A stretch of DNA of 64,000 nt from an uncultured Prevotella sp. (GTDB taxonomy: Bacteria; Bacteroidota; Bacteroidia; Bacteroidales; Bacteroidaceae): NCBI GenBank assembly GCA_946415755.1, contig CAMKTS010000003.1:102533-166532 (forward strand), written 5' to 3'. This document shows, piece by piece, positions 16,232-25,577 of the stretch. A program made the translations under genes and the position numbers. The notes below the pieces were generated by a model, which did not search any database, had not been told where the DNA came from, and saw only the letters and a list, made by a program, of their open reading frames with translations. Positions within the stretch are counted from its first letter, which is position 1, and each line of letters begins with the position of its first letter.

Positions 16232-17908
16232 TTAATTTTTAATTTCATAGATGGTGGCCTTTCCGCCTTTTACCTTTATATTATTATAAGGCTCTGAGGG
16301 GAACACGAGGTTGGTCATAGCCACCTTGCCTTGTGCATCGAAAGCCTCTATCGAGCAGCGGTCGATGAAGATGCGCAGTTGCTTCAGTTGTCCGTGTGTG
16401 GGAGCCGTAGTGACACAGGGGAACGCCTCGCTGAAGCTCACGTTGCCGCTCTTGGTGCGATCCATTGACAGCTCTCGCTTCTGGGCATCATAGTGTATCG
16501 TTGTCTGTTCGCCCTTCGCATTGCAAAGCGTAATGTCTGCCGTACCCTTCAGGTCGACCACCACTTCACAGGTCTCTGTAGGCACCTTCGTCTTGTTGCC
16601 GCGCAAGGCATCCATCTCCTTCGAGGGCACTACACTGACGTAGGACTCCTCGCCATCCGTAAACAATCCCAGGTCGCGGGGAATCGAGTTGGCCGAGCGG
16701 AACTGCTGCGTAGGCACCTGGTTGGCATATTGCCAATTCGACATCCAAGCCAGCACCACGCGCCGGTTTTCTGGCGCATTATAGAACGACACGGTGGCAT
16801 AATGGTCCTTGCCGTAGTCAAGCCACTTCGTCACCTTGGGCATCGACTCGCAGGTGAACTTCCGTCCATCAAAGTCGCCTATGAAATACTGTGTGGCACT
16901 GCCTCCGAACGGTCCTCCGGGATTGATGTTGCAGATAAGCACCCACTTTTTCATATTTACTTTTTCATCTTTAATTTCAAAAAGGTCCGGGCATTCCCAT
17001 ACTCCACCGTGGTTGCCGTACTCCTTGCCAAATGCGCTTTCGAATTTCCACTGTTTCAAGTCTTTCGACGAATAGATGCGCATCTCCTGCCCGGCAGCCA
17101 GGATGAGGTTCCACACCTTGGCATCCTCGTTCCAGAATACCTTCGGATCGCGGAAGTCGGGCACGTCGCTGGTCAGCACTGGGTTGCCGCTATACTTCTC
17201 AAAGGTCTTTCCATTGTCCTTCGATATGGCCATCGACTGCGTCTGATGATGCCCGGCCGAGGTGTAGAATGCCACCACCTTGTCCTTATCCACTACGCAC
17301 GAGCCGCTGAAGATGGTACCCAGCCAGTCGGGCTTGATGGCGGTTGGTTGTGCCTCCCAGTGGATGAGATCTTTCGAGGTAGAGTGCCCCCATGTCATGT
17401 TCTCCCACTGCGATCCGTATGGGTTCCATTGGTAGTACAGATGCCATACCCCATCTTTATAGAACATGCCGTTGGGATCATTCATCCAGCCGTAAATAGG
17501 CGTATGATGATAGGCAGGACGGAATCGTTCGCGGTTGTCGGTGTCGAACGTGTTGCTGTACTTCATCTCCTTCCAGCAGGCAAAGTCCTTCACAGCTCCC
17601 GTCGTGCGACGGTCACCATGGAAGGTGATGTCGAGCAGCCTGCCCTTACCGACTTCCAGCGGAATGTAGTAGTCCACCTTGTCAACTGCCAGTCGCACAT
17701 TCAGGCGTTCTGTCATCTCATTGTCATTGCCGACTACTACTACGTGTGCGTTCTCTTCTTTCTCCTGCACAGGTAGCAGCAGATACTTTTTACCCTGTTC
17801 CACTCGCATCATGGCGTGATTGTCGCCCAGAATCATGGGCTTCTGAGCCTGCATCGTCGTGCAGACCATCAGTGTCACCGCCGTCTTCATCAGATTGTTC
17901 ATGTTCAT
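16232..17908 (-). CDS. GH32 fructan beta-fructosidase / sucrose hydrolase
   Basis: 558 residues, signal peptide (MKTAVTLMVCTTMQAQ). Five-blade propeller motifs: YGWMNDPNG with nucleophile Asp144, WHSTSKDL-type WGHSTSKDLIHWE, FRDPKVFW (RDP transition-state Asp) and WECPDLF with the acid/base Glu; the C-terminal beta-sandwich ends IFIDRCSIEAFDAQGKVAMT. It releases fructose from levan/inulin ends or sucrose outside the inner membrane. First gene of a three-gene operon with its own TAATTTTG box. The loop EIKDEKVNM after WECPDLF is AT-rich but normal in length. Confidence 0.92.
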   Translation of the reverse strand: MNMNNLMKTAVTLMVCTTMQAQKPMILGDNHAMMRVEQGKKYLLLPVQEKEENAHVVVVGNDNEMTERLNVRLAVDKVDYYIPLEVGKGRLLDITFHGDRRTTGAVKDFACWKEMKYSNTFDTDNRERFRPAYHHTPIYGWMNDPNGMFYKDGVWHLYYQWNPYGSQWENMTWGHSTSKDLIHWEAQPTAIKPDWLGTIFSGSCVVDKDKVVAFYTSAGHHQTQSMAISKDNGKTFEKYSGNPVLTSDVPDFRDPKVFWNEDAKVWNLILAAGQEMRIYSSKDLKQWKFESAFGKEYGNHGGVWECPDLFEIKDEKVNMKKWVLICNINPGGPFGGSATQYFIGDFDGRKFTCESMPKVTKWLDYGKDHYATVSFYNAPENRRVVLAWMSNWQYANQVPTQQFRSANSIPRDLGLFTDGEESYVSVVPSKEMDALRGNKTKVPTETCEVVVDLKGTADITLCNAKGEQTTIHYDAQKRELSMDRTKSGNVSFSEAFPCVTTAPTHGQLKQLRIFIDRCSIEAFDAQGKVAMTNLVFPSEPYNNIKVKGGKATIYEIKN

Positions 17909-17938
17909 TTTGCCTTTTAGTTATCGAATTATTTGCTG

Positions 17939-17946
17939 CAAAATTA
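17939..17946 (-). promoter_or_regulatory. -7 box TAATTTTG of the GH32 operon
   Basis: CAAAATTA on the plus strand, 30 nt before ATG 17908; no sign of an operator recognised. Confidence 0.6.
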
Positions 17947-17995
17947 TAAAAAATCCCCATTCCATCCTATAACGAATGTTGCAAAGGGTAACAAA

Positions 17996-18034
17996 AATCG
18001 TTCATTGTACGTTTTTTCGTAGCAATGAACGATT
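17996..18034 (-). terminator. Terminator after the GH51 gene
   Basis: 12-bp stem AATCGTTCATTG / CAATGAACGATT around a T-rich loop, 32 bp after the GH51 stop codon. Confidence 0.75.
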
Positions 18035-18066
18035 ATTCGCAGTGAGATGTCAGAAAGAAGTAGCTG

Positions 18067-19659
18067 TTACTGTTTAAGGTTCAGTACGATGATCGACTTG
18101 GCAGGAACCTTGACAGACAGGATGCCTCTCTTCAACTTGGCATCTTTGAAGTCTGTGGGAGCTACCACGTTGGGATGCTCGAAGTCGTTGAAGTCGGCTG
18201 CATTCTTCGAGGTGAGGATGCGTCCGCTCACCGTCTTCGCCTGATAGCCTTCGATGTTGAAGTCAATGGTCTGTGCCTTGTCGAGGCTGACGTTGGTGAT
18301 GGCCAGCACGATGCTGCCGTCCTGTGTCTTGGCTGCTGACGCTGAGAGCAGGGGACAAGGACGATAGCCAGCATCCTTGGCACTGGCTTTTTCCTTGAAG
18401 TAAGCCTTGCTCACCTGCACAACCTCGCTTTCCAGGTCGATGGGCAGATACGTGGCCTCCATAAACGGGGTGTACATCTGGAAGACGTGGTAGGTGGGGG
18501 TGAGTACCATGTGGCCCGTACCTTCCTGGTCGGTCAGTATCATCGACTGTAGCACATTCACCACCTGGGCAATATTGGCCATCTTGATACGGTCAGTATA
18601 TCGATGGAATACGTTCAGGGTCAGGGCTGCCACAAAGGCGTCGCGAAGGGCGTTCTGCTGATACAGATGGCCTGCGATGGTGCCCGGCTCTTCGTCCCAC
18701 CAGGTGCCCCACTCGTCGACCAGCAGACCTATCCTGCCTTTGGGGTCTTTCTCGTCCATGATGGCCTTGTGCTTCTTAATCACATCTTCTATCTCCAGAC
18801 ATTTGCCCAACGCCCAGTAATACTGGTCGTTGTCGAACTTCGTGGCCGAGCCTTTCGGGCCGTTCCATCCCGAACAGGTGTAGTAATGTAGGGAGATGCC
18901 CTGCATTCTGGTGCCGATGTTCTCCATCAGCACCTTCGTCCATTTGTAGTCGTAGTCGCTGGCACCAGAGGCAATGCGGTAGAGCTTGTTCTCACCCTGG
19001 TCGCGCAGATAGGTGTTGAACTTGCGGTATTCGTTCGAATAATATTCCGGTGTCATGTTGCCGCCACATCCCCAGGCCTCGTTGCCGATGCCGAAATATT
19101 TCACCTTCCAAGCCTTGTCGCGGCCGTTCTGTCGGCGCAGGCGCGCCATCGGGGTGTCACCGTCGCTGGTCATATACTCTACCCATTGCGCCATCTCCTT
19201 CACCGTGCCACTTCCCACGTTGCCGCTGATATACGGCTCGCAGTCCAGCATCTCACAGAGGTTCAGGAATTCGTGTGTACCAAACGAATTGTCCTCTATC
19301 GTTCCACCCCAGTTGTTGTTGCGCAGCGAGGGGCGTTCCGACCTGGGACCGATACCGTCCATCCAGTGATAGTCGTCGGCAAAGCAGCCACCAGGCCAAC
19401 GCATCACGGGAATCTTCAGTGCTTTCAGAGCCTCGAACACATCTTTGCGATAGCCGTTGATGTTAGGAATCTGTGAATTCTCGCCCACCCATAATCCACC
19501 ATAGATACAGCTTCCCAGGTGCTCGGAAAACTGTCCGTAGATCTCCTTGTTGATTTTGGCTCCAGCCTGGTCGGCATGGATTGTTGCCTTGACCACTTCT
19601 GCAGCCGATGCTGACAGTGCCATTAGCGACACGAATACCGTTACAAATGCTTTTCTCAT
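18067..19659 (-). CDS. GH51 alpha-L-arabinofuranosidase
   Basis: 530 residues, signal peptide (MRKAFVTVFVSLMALSASAA). Start of the barrel: INKEIYGQFSEHLGSCIYGGLWVGENS and VMRWPGGCFADDYHW. Acid/base Glu in GIGNEAWGCGG and nucleophile Glu in LLVDEWGTWWD are the GH51 pair. It removes arabinofuranose side chains from arabinan, arabinoxylan or pectin. 34 bp downstream of the formate-THF ligase gene on the same strand and ended by a hairpin, so it may be carried on that transcript. Confidence 0.93.
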   Translation of the reverse strand: MRKAFVTVFVSLMALSASAAEVVKATIHADQAGAKINKEIYGQFSEHLGSCIYGGLWVGENSQIPNINGYRKDVFEALKALKIPVMRWPGGCFADDYHWMDGIGPRSERPSLRNNNWGGTIEDNSFGTHEFLNLCEMLDCEPYISGNVGSGTVKEMAQWVEYMTSDGDTPMARLRRQNGRDKAWKVKYFGIGNEAWGCGGNMTPEYYSNEYRKFNTYLRDQGENKLYRIASGASDYDYKWTKVLMENIGTRMQGISLHYYTCSGWNGPKGSATKFDNDQYYWALGKCLEIEDVIKKHKAIMDEKDPKGRIGLLVDEWGTWWDEEPGTIAGHLYQQNALRDAFVAALTLNVFHRYTDRIKMANIAQVVNVLQSMILTDQEGTGHMVLTPTYHVFQMYTPFMEATYLPIDLESEVVQVSKAYFKEKASAKDAGYRPCPLLSASAAKTQDGSIVLAITNVSLDKAQTIDFNIEGYQAKTVSGRILTSKNAADFNDFEHPNVVAPTDFKDAKLKRGILSVKVPAKSIIVLNLKQ

Positions 19660-19693
19660 ATTTCTATTGTTTTTAAATACTCTTTATGACAAA

Positions 19694-21373
19694 CTACGAC
19701 AGTCCCTCTATCTCTCCGTTTACGATGGTGATGCGCTCTGCCTGCGGACTCTTGGGCAGTCCTGGCATGCGTAGCATGTCGCCGGCAATGACCACTATCA
19801 TCTCGCTGCCACAGTTGAGGATGACATCACGGATGCGGATGGTGAAGCCCTCGGGGGAACCGTAGCGGGTGGAATCTGCCGAGAACGAGAACTGCGTCTT
19901 GGCGATGCAGACGGGGTAGTGGGCGATGGCACCATCCTCGTCGGTAAAGCTGATGCGTAGTGCCTCCAGCTTCTTTTTCGCCGTCTTGCTATATTCCACG
20001 GCCGAGGCACCATAGATGCGCTTGCACACCTTCTCGATCTTGTCTTCCAGACAGTCTGCCTCCTTATAGGTGAAGCGGATGGGCAGGGGATGCTGCCGTT
20101 CTATCGTGTCGACGACGGTCTGTGCCAGTTCGGTAGCTCCTTCGCCGCCCTTCAGGAAGGCCTCGTTGACGGCAAAACCCACACCCAGGTCTTCGCAGTT
20201 CTTGCGGACGATGTCTATCTCCTCCTCTATATCGGTGTCATGACGGTTGAGGGTGACCACGACGGGCTGTCCGAAGCCCTGCATGTTGCGGATGTGGCGG
20301 TTCAGGTTCTTCAGTCCCTCCGTCAGTCCCTTGGCGTTGGGTTCCTTGATATGCTCCAAGTCTACACCGCCATGCATCTTCAGCCCCTGAGTGGTGGCCA
20401 CGATGACTACCAGGCGGGGCTGCAGACCGGTCTTGCGGCACTTGATATCGAAGAATTTCTCTGCTCCCAAGTCGGCACCGAAGCCTGCCTCCGTCACCAC
20501 GTAGTCGCTGAACGTCATTGCCATCTTCGTGGCCAGCACGCTGCTGCAGCCGTGGGCGATATTGGCGAAGGGACCGCCGTGGATGTAGGCCGGCGTATGC
20601 TCTGTGGTTTGCACGAGGTTGGGGTTGAGGGCATCGCGCAGCAAGACGGTGATGGCACCGGCCACACCGAGGTCTTTCACCTTGAACAGCTTGCCGTCGG
20701 AAGTGATGCCCAGCACGATGTTCTCGATACGCCGCTGCAGGTCGGCCTCGCTGGTGGCCAGACAGAGGATGGCCATCAGTTCCGATGCCGGGGTGATGTC
20801 GAAGCCAGTCTCTGCCACCACGCCATCGCCCCGCAGCCCGGTCACGATGTTGCGCAATGCACGGTCGTTCACGTCGAGCACGCGCTTCCAGAAGATTTCA
20901 CGCAGTGAAAAGCCCTCCTTGCGATGCTGGTACAGATAGTTGTCGAGCAGGGCACTGATGGTATTGTGGGCCGAGGTCACCGCATGGAAGTCGCCCGTGA
21001 AGTGCAGGTTGATCTTCTCCATCGGCAGCACCTGGGCATAGCCGCCACCGGCAGCACCGCCCTTCATGCCAAAGCAGGGGCCGAGCGAAGGCTCGCGCAG
21101 GGCTACGGCAGCCTTCTTGCCAATCCTGTTAAGTCCCAGTGCCAGCCCAATGCTGACCGTCGTCTTGCCGATACCTGCCTTGGTGGGCGAGATGGCCGTC
21201 ACCAGTATCAGGCGGCTCTTCTTGACTTTCACCTCGTCGATGAGCCTCACCGGCACCTTGGCCATATAGCGTCCATACGGTTCTATCTCCTCTGGAGCAA
21301 TTCCTAACTGTGCTGCTATGTCGCCAATCGGCTTCAGCTCGCATTCCCGTGCTATCTGTATGTCTGTCTTCAT
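19694..21373 (-). CDS. fhs: Formate--tetrahydrofolate ligase
   Basis: 559 residues, the normal length. N-terminal [14 protein letters not shown], the P-loop [11 protein letters not shown] (residues 63-72), [24 protein letters not shown] and [13 protein letters not shown] are hallmark stretches. It joins formate to tetrahydrofolate at the cost of ATP to give 10-formyl-THF. Preceded by a TATCTTTG box at 21438-21445. Confidence 0.96.
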   Translation of the reverse strand: MKTDIQIARECELKPIGDIAAQLGIAPEEIEPYGRYMAKVPVRLIDEVKVKKSRLILVTAISPTKAGIGKTTVSIGLALGLNRIGKKAAVALREPSLGPCFGMKGGAAGGGYAQVLPMEKINLHFTGDFHAVTSAHNTISALLDNYLYQHRKEGFSLREIFWKRVLDVNDRALRNIVTGLRGDGVVAETGFDITPASELMAILCLATSEADLQRRIENIVLGITSDGKLFKVKDLGVAGAITVLLRDALNPNLVQTTEHTPAYIHGGPFANIAHGCSSVLATKMAMTFSDYVVTEAGFGADLGAEKFFDIKCRKTGLQPRLVVIVATTQGLKMHGGVDLEHIKEPNAKGLTEGLKNLNRHIRNMQGFGQPVVVTLNRHDTDIEEEIDIVRKNCEDLGVGFAVNEAFLKGGEGATELAQTVVDTIERQHPLPIRFTYKEADCLEDKIEKVCKRIYGASAVEYSKTAKKKLEALRISFTDEDGAIAHYPVCIAKTQFSFSADSTRYGSPEGFTIRIRDVILNCGSEMIVVIAGDMLRMPGLPKSPQAERITIVNGEIEGLS

Positions 21374-21437
21374 ATCATCCAGCGAATTCGCATCCTATTA
21401 TGATTATTATTTGCTTATATCCTTTGTAATTTTGGTG

Positions 21438-21445
21438 CAAAGATA
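21438..21445 (-). promoter_or_regulatory. -7 box TATCTTTG of fhs
   Basis: CAAAGATA on the plus strand, 64 nt before the fhs ATG. Confidence 0.6.
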
Positions 21446-21448
21446 CGA

Positions 21449-21478
21449 ATAAAATGATAGATTAGCAAATCATTTTAT
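21449..21478 (-). terminator. Terminator after the GH106-like gene
   Basis: 10-bp stem ATAAAATGAT / ATCATTTTAT with a 10-nt loop, between the GH106-like stop and the fhs promoter. Confidence 0.65.
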
Positions 21479-21523
21479 CTTTCTTTGACATCACTGCCAT
21501 CCTTTAGGTTGTTAGTCTTGTCA

Positions 21524-23959
21524 TTAATAGGTAATACAAACAGACTCTACAGGTTTCAGATGGAGGATGTAAGTACCGTCGGCACCACTTTTCAGCGTTG
21601 TGCGCTGACCGGTGGCATTGTGCCAAACGGTCACCTTTGTGGGGTGATCCTGAAGACGGAATGTGACGGAAATCTCTCGGTTCTCTTTGCTGGCTATATA
21701 GAACAGCTCCTCGTTCCCTATGCGCCTGTGTGTAAATACTACCGACTCAGCACCTTTTTCTATCAATATGGAGCGAGGGATGGTTTCGCCCGACTGCAAT
21801 ATGGGGAAACCAGCAGTCTTCCATGCATCTATCAGCCGTCGAGACGCATCCGTAATCATAGCCTCTTTGCCTATCAGGAGCGCTTTGTAAGCTACACCGC
21901 CCTCTGTTACCAGGTGATTGTTGCGAAGCGACAGTAGTTTCAGTGCATTGCCCGTGCAGGCATCCCAGTCAAGGCCATCCAATCCTATGGGTAGCCGGTT
22001 GGTAAGAATTTTTATAGGAATGTCGTCGCCCAGATAAACCAGCACGTCGGGAGCTGCTACACCCTGTCGCAACAGCACCATCGAGCGGGCAGCTTGCTCC
22101 CACACGGGTTTCATGTCGTGCCACTGGGGATTGCTGCGGTTGATGGCATATTCGCGCCCGGCAATGTAGGGTGTATCGACATTTGCCACAGGGATATGGG
22201 GCGTGGCGCATACCACAAACTCTTGTGCTCCCATCGATAGGGCGATATTGCACACGCGGTGCAGGTCGGCTGGTGTGTTCTTGTATTCGCAGTCGGTCAT
22301 CGCTTCAGCCGAGGCAATAGGCTTGCCGTAGAGGTGGGCCGCACTCGAACAGTCCTTAACGTCGTAGGCTCCATCGCGTTGATAGGTCCAGAATTCGCCC
22401 TGCGGTTTGTTGACGGCTTGCTTCACACTGATAGCATCGCCCGTGATGCAAAGTGCATTGCCGATAGCCTGGGCGGTGAACGAGAGCCCGTTCTCCGTAG
22501 CACGTCTTTGGAAAGTGCCGAAATAGTTGTCGCGGATGCAGTCGGCAATAGTCAGACGGTAGTCGTAGAGCACCTGCTGAGTCCGCTCTTCCGACTCCAT
22601 CATGTAGCCTGCCAGCGTGGGCAGGTAGGGCGTGAAGTCGTAGCCGCGACGTGTGCGGAACTCCTCCAACATGCGCGGTGTCCAGTTTTGCGAACCGCCT
22701 TCGTGTGAGTCCATGGTGATGCCCTGAACCAGAGGGGATTGGCAATCTCCCTCAACGGACGAAACACCAAGGCTGTCGAGTATCACCTGGACGTAACTGT
22801 CCCAGTGCAGGTTGGCGGCTTCTGCGGATAGCTTGTCGCACTCGTATCCCAAGAGATTATCCCTTCCGTGTTTCGATTTCGCACCTGTGAGCACGGCGGC
22901 AAGTCGCAGGATGGTCCATTCGCCGGCTGGAGCATCCCATAGGAGTCGCCCTCCAAGTGCCTTTTCCGTCAAGTCTATCACCTCGGATGATTGAAGATTA
23001 CTTTGCGCAGCCAAATTTTCAATTTTCAATCTTCCATTTTCATCCTCTTGAAAGTCGCTCTGGAGTGCCGCACGTTCCTCCCAGCGGTCGAGCAACGCCT
23101 CATCGCCAACACGCCATTCGCGGATGTCGCCAGATGCCTGGCCTTCATAGTCGAAAGTTCCATCGTAGTGTCTGATGCGCCAGAATCTGCCTGCCGTAGC
23201 CGGGAAGGCATTGGTTCGCACGGGATAGCCCCCCAGGCTGCGATACATGGGTTGCAGCGTTACTACATCACGCCACGAGATGCTGTCATCGCTCACTTGC
23301 AGCGTTCCCACATCGGGTAGCGACTTGAAACCATAGCCTGAGAAACTGCCGTCATCGCCGACAAGTCCAGGTCCCTGCATCGCTCCGTTGCGTCCCTTTT
23401 CGTGTGCAGCATAACGAACCGTGATATGGCGCATCCGTCCGTCACCGCGATGGGGAACGGCCAACACCGCAATATCTTTCACGTAGTCTTCCGGTCCCTT
23501 GATGACCGGCAGATTCACGTTTACCTGTTTGCCGCCCGTCACCTGTACTTTGCCACAAGCCACCCGCTGCATGGCGTGCTCGGCATCAATCCACTGGCCA
23601 CCTGCACAATAGCCGTTGGAGATGTTCATCTCAAACGAGAGTCCCACCCGCCGTGCCTCACTGGCTGCAAAGCGCAGATGATGCCACCATGCAGGACTGA
23701 AGCCTTCATCGGGTGTCCCTTTGGGCAGATTCTGGGTGCTTCTGTGGTTCTGGTCATAATACACCACACCACCGAAGCCTGCTTTGCTCAATGCTTCCAC
23801 GTCGGCGGTGATGCCTTCGTCAGTCGTATGCTCATAGCCGAAAAACCACCACGTTTTCACGCGGTAGTCGTTCGTGGGGTGCTGCCAAAGCTGTTTAAGC
23901 GTCTGTGCATGAGCCATCGGTGCTAGCACAAGGCCAATAAGCAATATTGTTAGTTTCAT
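21524..23959 (-). CDS. GH106-like glycosyl hydrolase (alpha-L-rhamnosidase type)
   Basis: 811 residues, signal peptide (MKLTILLIGLVLAPMAHAQ). The start WWFFGYEHTTDEGITADVEALSKAGFGGVVYYD, then PAWWHHLRFAASEARRVGLSFEMNISNGYCAGG, and TMDSHEGGSQNWTPRMLEEFRTRRGYDF match the GH106 barrel, known for rhamnosidases acting on rhamnogalacturonan. It is shorter than typical GH106 enzymes (about 1000 or more residues), so C-terminal modules are reduced. Residues near 305-325 (DENGRLKIENLAAQSNLQS) look like AT-rich spacer DNA read in frame. 24 bp after the permease gene. Function inferred from family; substrate open. Confidence 0.75.
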   Translation of the reverse strand: MKLTILLIGLVLAPMAHAQTLKQLWQHPTNDYRVKTWWFFGYEHTTDEGITADVEALSKAGFGGVVYYDQNHRSTQNLPKGTPDEGFSPAWWHHLRFAASEARRVGLSFEMNISNGYCAGGQWIDAEHAMQRVACGKVQVTGGKQVNVNLPVIKGPEDYVKDIAVLAVPHRGDGRMRHITVRYAAHEKGRNGAMQGPGLVGDDGSFSGYGFKSLPDVGTLQVSDDSISWRDVVTLQPMYRSLGGYPVRTNAFPATAGRFWRIRHYDGTFDYEGQASGDIREWRVGDEALLDRWEERAALQSDFQEDENGRLKIENLAAQSNLQSSEVIDLTEKALGGRLLWDAPAGEWTILRLAAVLTGAKSKHGRDNLLGYECDKLSAEAANLHWDSYVQVILDSLGVSSVEGDCQSPLVQGITMDSHEGGSQNWTPRMLEEFRTRRGYDFTPYLPTLAGYMMESEERTQQVLYDYRLTIADCIRDNYFGTFQRRATENGLSFTAQAIGNALCITGDAISVKQAVNKPQGEFWTYQRDGAYDVKDCSSAAHLYGKPIASAEAMTDCEYKNTPADLHRVCNIALSMGAQEFVVCATPHIPVANVDTPYIAGREYAINRSNPQWHDMKPVWEQAARSMVLLRQGVAAPDVLVYLGDDIPIKILTNRLPIGLDGLDWDACTGNALKLLSLRNNHLVTEGGVAYKALLIGKEAMITDASRRLIDAWKTAGFPILQSGETIPRSILIEKGAESVVFTHRRIGNEELFYIASKENREISVTFRLQDHPTKVTVWHNATGQRTTLKSGADGTYILHLKPVESVCITY
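22992..23048 (-). repeat. In-frame AAGATTGAAAATTGAAAATT-type repeat in the GH106-like gene
   Basis: On the coding strand GGAAGATTGAAAATTGAAAA, and later AATCTTCAATCATCC as an inverted partner. This is the common Bacteroidales spacer repeat, inside a reading frame. Confidence 0.5.
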
Positions 23960-23983
23960 TTTACTATGTATGTCAAAACAACT

Positions 23984-25252
23984 TTAGATGTCATCCACGT
24001 TGTCATGCTTTCCCCTTGACGTCGTCGAGTTCCGTTCCCTGAAAGTGTAGCCAATACCTTCTACTGCCTTGCGGATGGCTTCTTCCGTAGCAGGACCCTT
24101 GATGGTGAGGGTGTTGGCAGAGGCGCTGGCCTTGGCTTTCTCTACTCCCGGCAGTTCCTCTACGGCACGCACTACGGCAGCCTCGCAATGGCTGCAATGC
24201 ATGTCCTCAACTCTGTAGACCACCACATCGGGGTCTGACGGTTTCTTGGTAGTAAACTTGCTAAACAATTTCATCATAAGAGCAAATATGATAAGTAGAG
24301 TTAATACTGTGGCGCATATCAGTTTAAACGGACTGGGCAGAGTGGATGTCATGCAACACGCATCGTGACTGGCGACGGAGAAGTCCAAACCGGTGGCATT
24401 AAGCAGCAATCCAAAGAAGACGGCAAATACCACGATGGTCATCAGATAAATCGAGGTAAAACGACGTCCCATCGCTTTATGAACTACAAGGATGGAGGCC
24501 AGATTGACCGCAGGTCCCGCCATCAGCATCACCAGTGCGGCTCCTGGCGAGAGTCCTTTCATCATCAGTGCCGCAGCCACGGGGATGCTACCCGTAGAAC
24601 AGATATACATCGGTACGGCAATGACCAGGATGACCAGCATCTGCAACAACGGCTGACTGCCAAAAGAAAGGAAGAACTCATCGGGCACCGCTACCTGAAT
24701 CAATGCCGCCACGACAAGTCCGATGAGCAGCCGCAAGCCGATGTCGCGAATCATATCATAGTAGGCATACTTCAACACCCGCCATATTTTGTTTCCGTGT
24801 TCGTCAATGACCATTGAACATGAATCATGATTCGTGGAACCGTCCTTGCATAGCCGGTTCACCAGCAAGCCGCCGCAGACACCCGTAATGAGTGCCGCCA
24901 CAGGACGGATAATAGCAAAGCCCAGTCCCATCAATGAGAATGTAGCCAGGATGGAGTCGATGCCCGTCTGCGGTGTGGCAATGAGAAACGAAGCAATAGC
25001 CCCCTTCGATGCTTTCTCGTTCTTCAGACCGATAGCCGTGGGTATCACGCCGCACGAACACAGCGGCAGGGGCACACCAAGCAGTGCCGCCCAAAGCATA
25101 GACAACTTGTTGCCTGGCGACAGATAGTTGGCATAGAACTTCTGTGGCACGAACACATGCAATACCCCTGCAATCAAGAATCCCAATAGCAGATAGGGAG
25201 CCATCTCGCAAACCACGTTCAAAAGCGATGTAAAGAAACTCTGTAGATTCAT
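23984..25252 (-). CDS. SO_0444-type metal efflux permease with C-terminal HMA domain
   Basis: 422 residues. The permease half has 8-10 membrane segments and the family core LGVPLPLCSCGVIPTAIGLKNEKASKGAIASFLIATPQTGIDS, with the CSCG pair. The last ~80 residues form a heavy-metal-associated domain: VEDMHCSHCEAAVVRAVEELPGV, with the CxxC copper/zinc site, and GIGYTF. Members are predicted Cu/Zn (or arsenical-type) efflux permeases of the inner membrane; the fused HMA would bind the metal on the cytoplasmic side. Two tandem promoter-hairpin units precede it (25302-25433). Confidence 0.85.
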   Translation of the reverse strand: MNLQSFFTSLLNVVCEMAPYLLLGFLIAGVLHVFVPQKFYANYLSPGNKLSMLWAALLGVPLPLCSCGVIPTAIGLKNEKASKGAIASFLIATPQTGIDSILATFSLMGLGFAIIRPVAALITGVCGGLLVNRLCKDGSTNHDSCSMVIDEHGNKIWRVLKYAYYDMIRDIGLRLLIGLVVAALIQVAVPDEFFLSFGSQPLLQMLVILVIAVPMYICSTGSIPVAAALMMKGLSPGAALVMLMAGPAVNLASILVVHKAMGRRFTSIYLMTIVVFAVFFGLLLNATGLDFSVASHDACCMTSTLPSPFKLICATVLTLLIIFALMMKLFSKFTTKKPSDPDVVVYRVEDMHCSHCEAAVVRAVEELPGVEKAKASASANTLTIKGPATEEAIRKAVEGIGYTFRERNSTTSRGKHDNVDDI

Positions 25253-25301
25253 GCTGCAATGATGCGATTAAGTGAGAGCAAAAGAAAGCTCGCTCTCATT
25301 T

Positions 25302-25350
25302 GGCCGAGCGAGAGCATCTTCGCCGTTTTCGACGGCAAAGGTACGACAAG
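25302..25350 (-). promoter_or_regulatory. Promoter-hairpin unit 1 before the permease gene
   Basis: On the minus strand a TACCTTTG box (25336-25343) runs straight into hairpin CTTTGCCG-TCGAAAA-CGGCGAAG, then CTCTCGCTCGGC. A related copy lies 84 bp upstream. Confidence 0.65.
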
Positions 25351-25385
25351 TTGAGAGCAAATCAAAAGATTTTAATCTTTTTTAT

Positions 25386-25433
25386 GCCGAGACGGAGTAA
25401 CTTCGCCATTTTGATGGCAAAGATACAACAAAA
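25386..25433 (-). promoter_or_regulatory. Promoter-hairpin unit 2 before the permease gene
   Basis: On the minus strand TATCTTTG (25418-25425) runs into CTTTGCCA-TCAAAA-TGGCGAAG, then TACTCCGTCTCGGC. The closing pair changed from G-C in unit 1 to A-T here on both sides, keeping the stem. Confidence 0.65.
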
Positions 25434-25462
25434 CTCAAACCTTATTGACCTATACTAATTGG

Positions 25463-25502
25463 TGTCCGGAAAAACGGACACCTTTGTCTTGAACTATCGA
25501 CA
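25463..25502. promoter_or_regulatory. Paired TGTC-N10-GACA sites before the AAA+ ATPase gene
   Basis: TGTCCGGAAAAACGGACA (25463-25480) and TGTCTTGAACTATCGACA (25485-25502), start to start 22 bp. The second ends 32 bp before the -7 box. The same layout stands at 30695-30734. Likely a two-dimer operator; the regulator is unknown. The first site could also fold as a hairpin, but it is not at a gene end. Confidence 0.7.
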
Positions 25503-25534
25503 GCTCTTTTAGGGATTATTTTCGAAAAACTGCT

Positions 25535-25542
25535 TACCTTTG
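25535..25542 (+). promoter_or_regulatory. -7 box TACCTTTG of the AAA+ ATPase operon
   Basis: TACCTTTG, 35 nt before ATG 25578; AAGAAAGGA just before the ATG is a weak ribosome-binding site. Confidence 0.75.
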
Positions 25543-25577
25543 CCGTCGCAAACAATCATTTAAAAGAAAGGATTTAT

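Noticed and set aside
16948..16985. Repeat insertion in GH32 (EIKDEKVNM)
   Set aside because: AT-rich, but the loop has normal family length and the tract shows no clear repeat unit.
16493..17776. 427-codon open frame opposite GH32
   Set aside because: Antisense shadow; GH32 motifs on the other strand are complete.
25461..25482. GGTGTCCG/CGGACACC hairpin as a terminator
   Set aside because: It is not at a gene end, has no T-tract of note on the relevant strand, and matches the paired operator pattern shared with 30695-30734.
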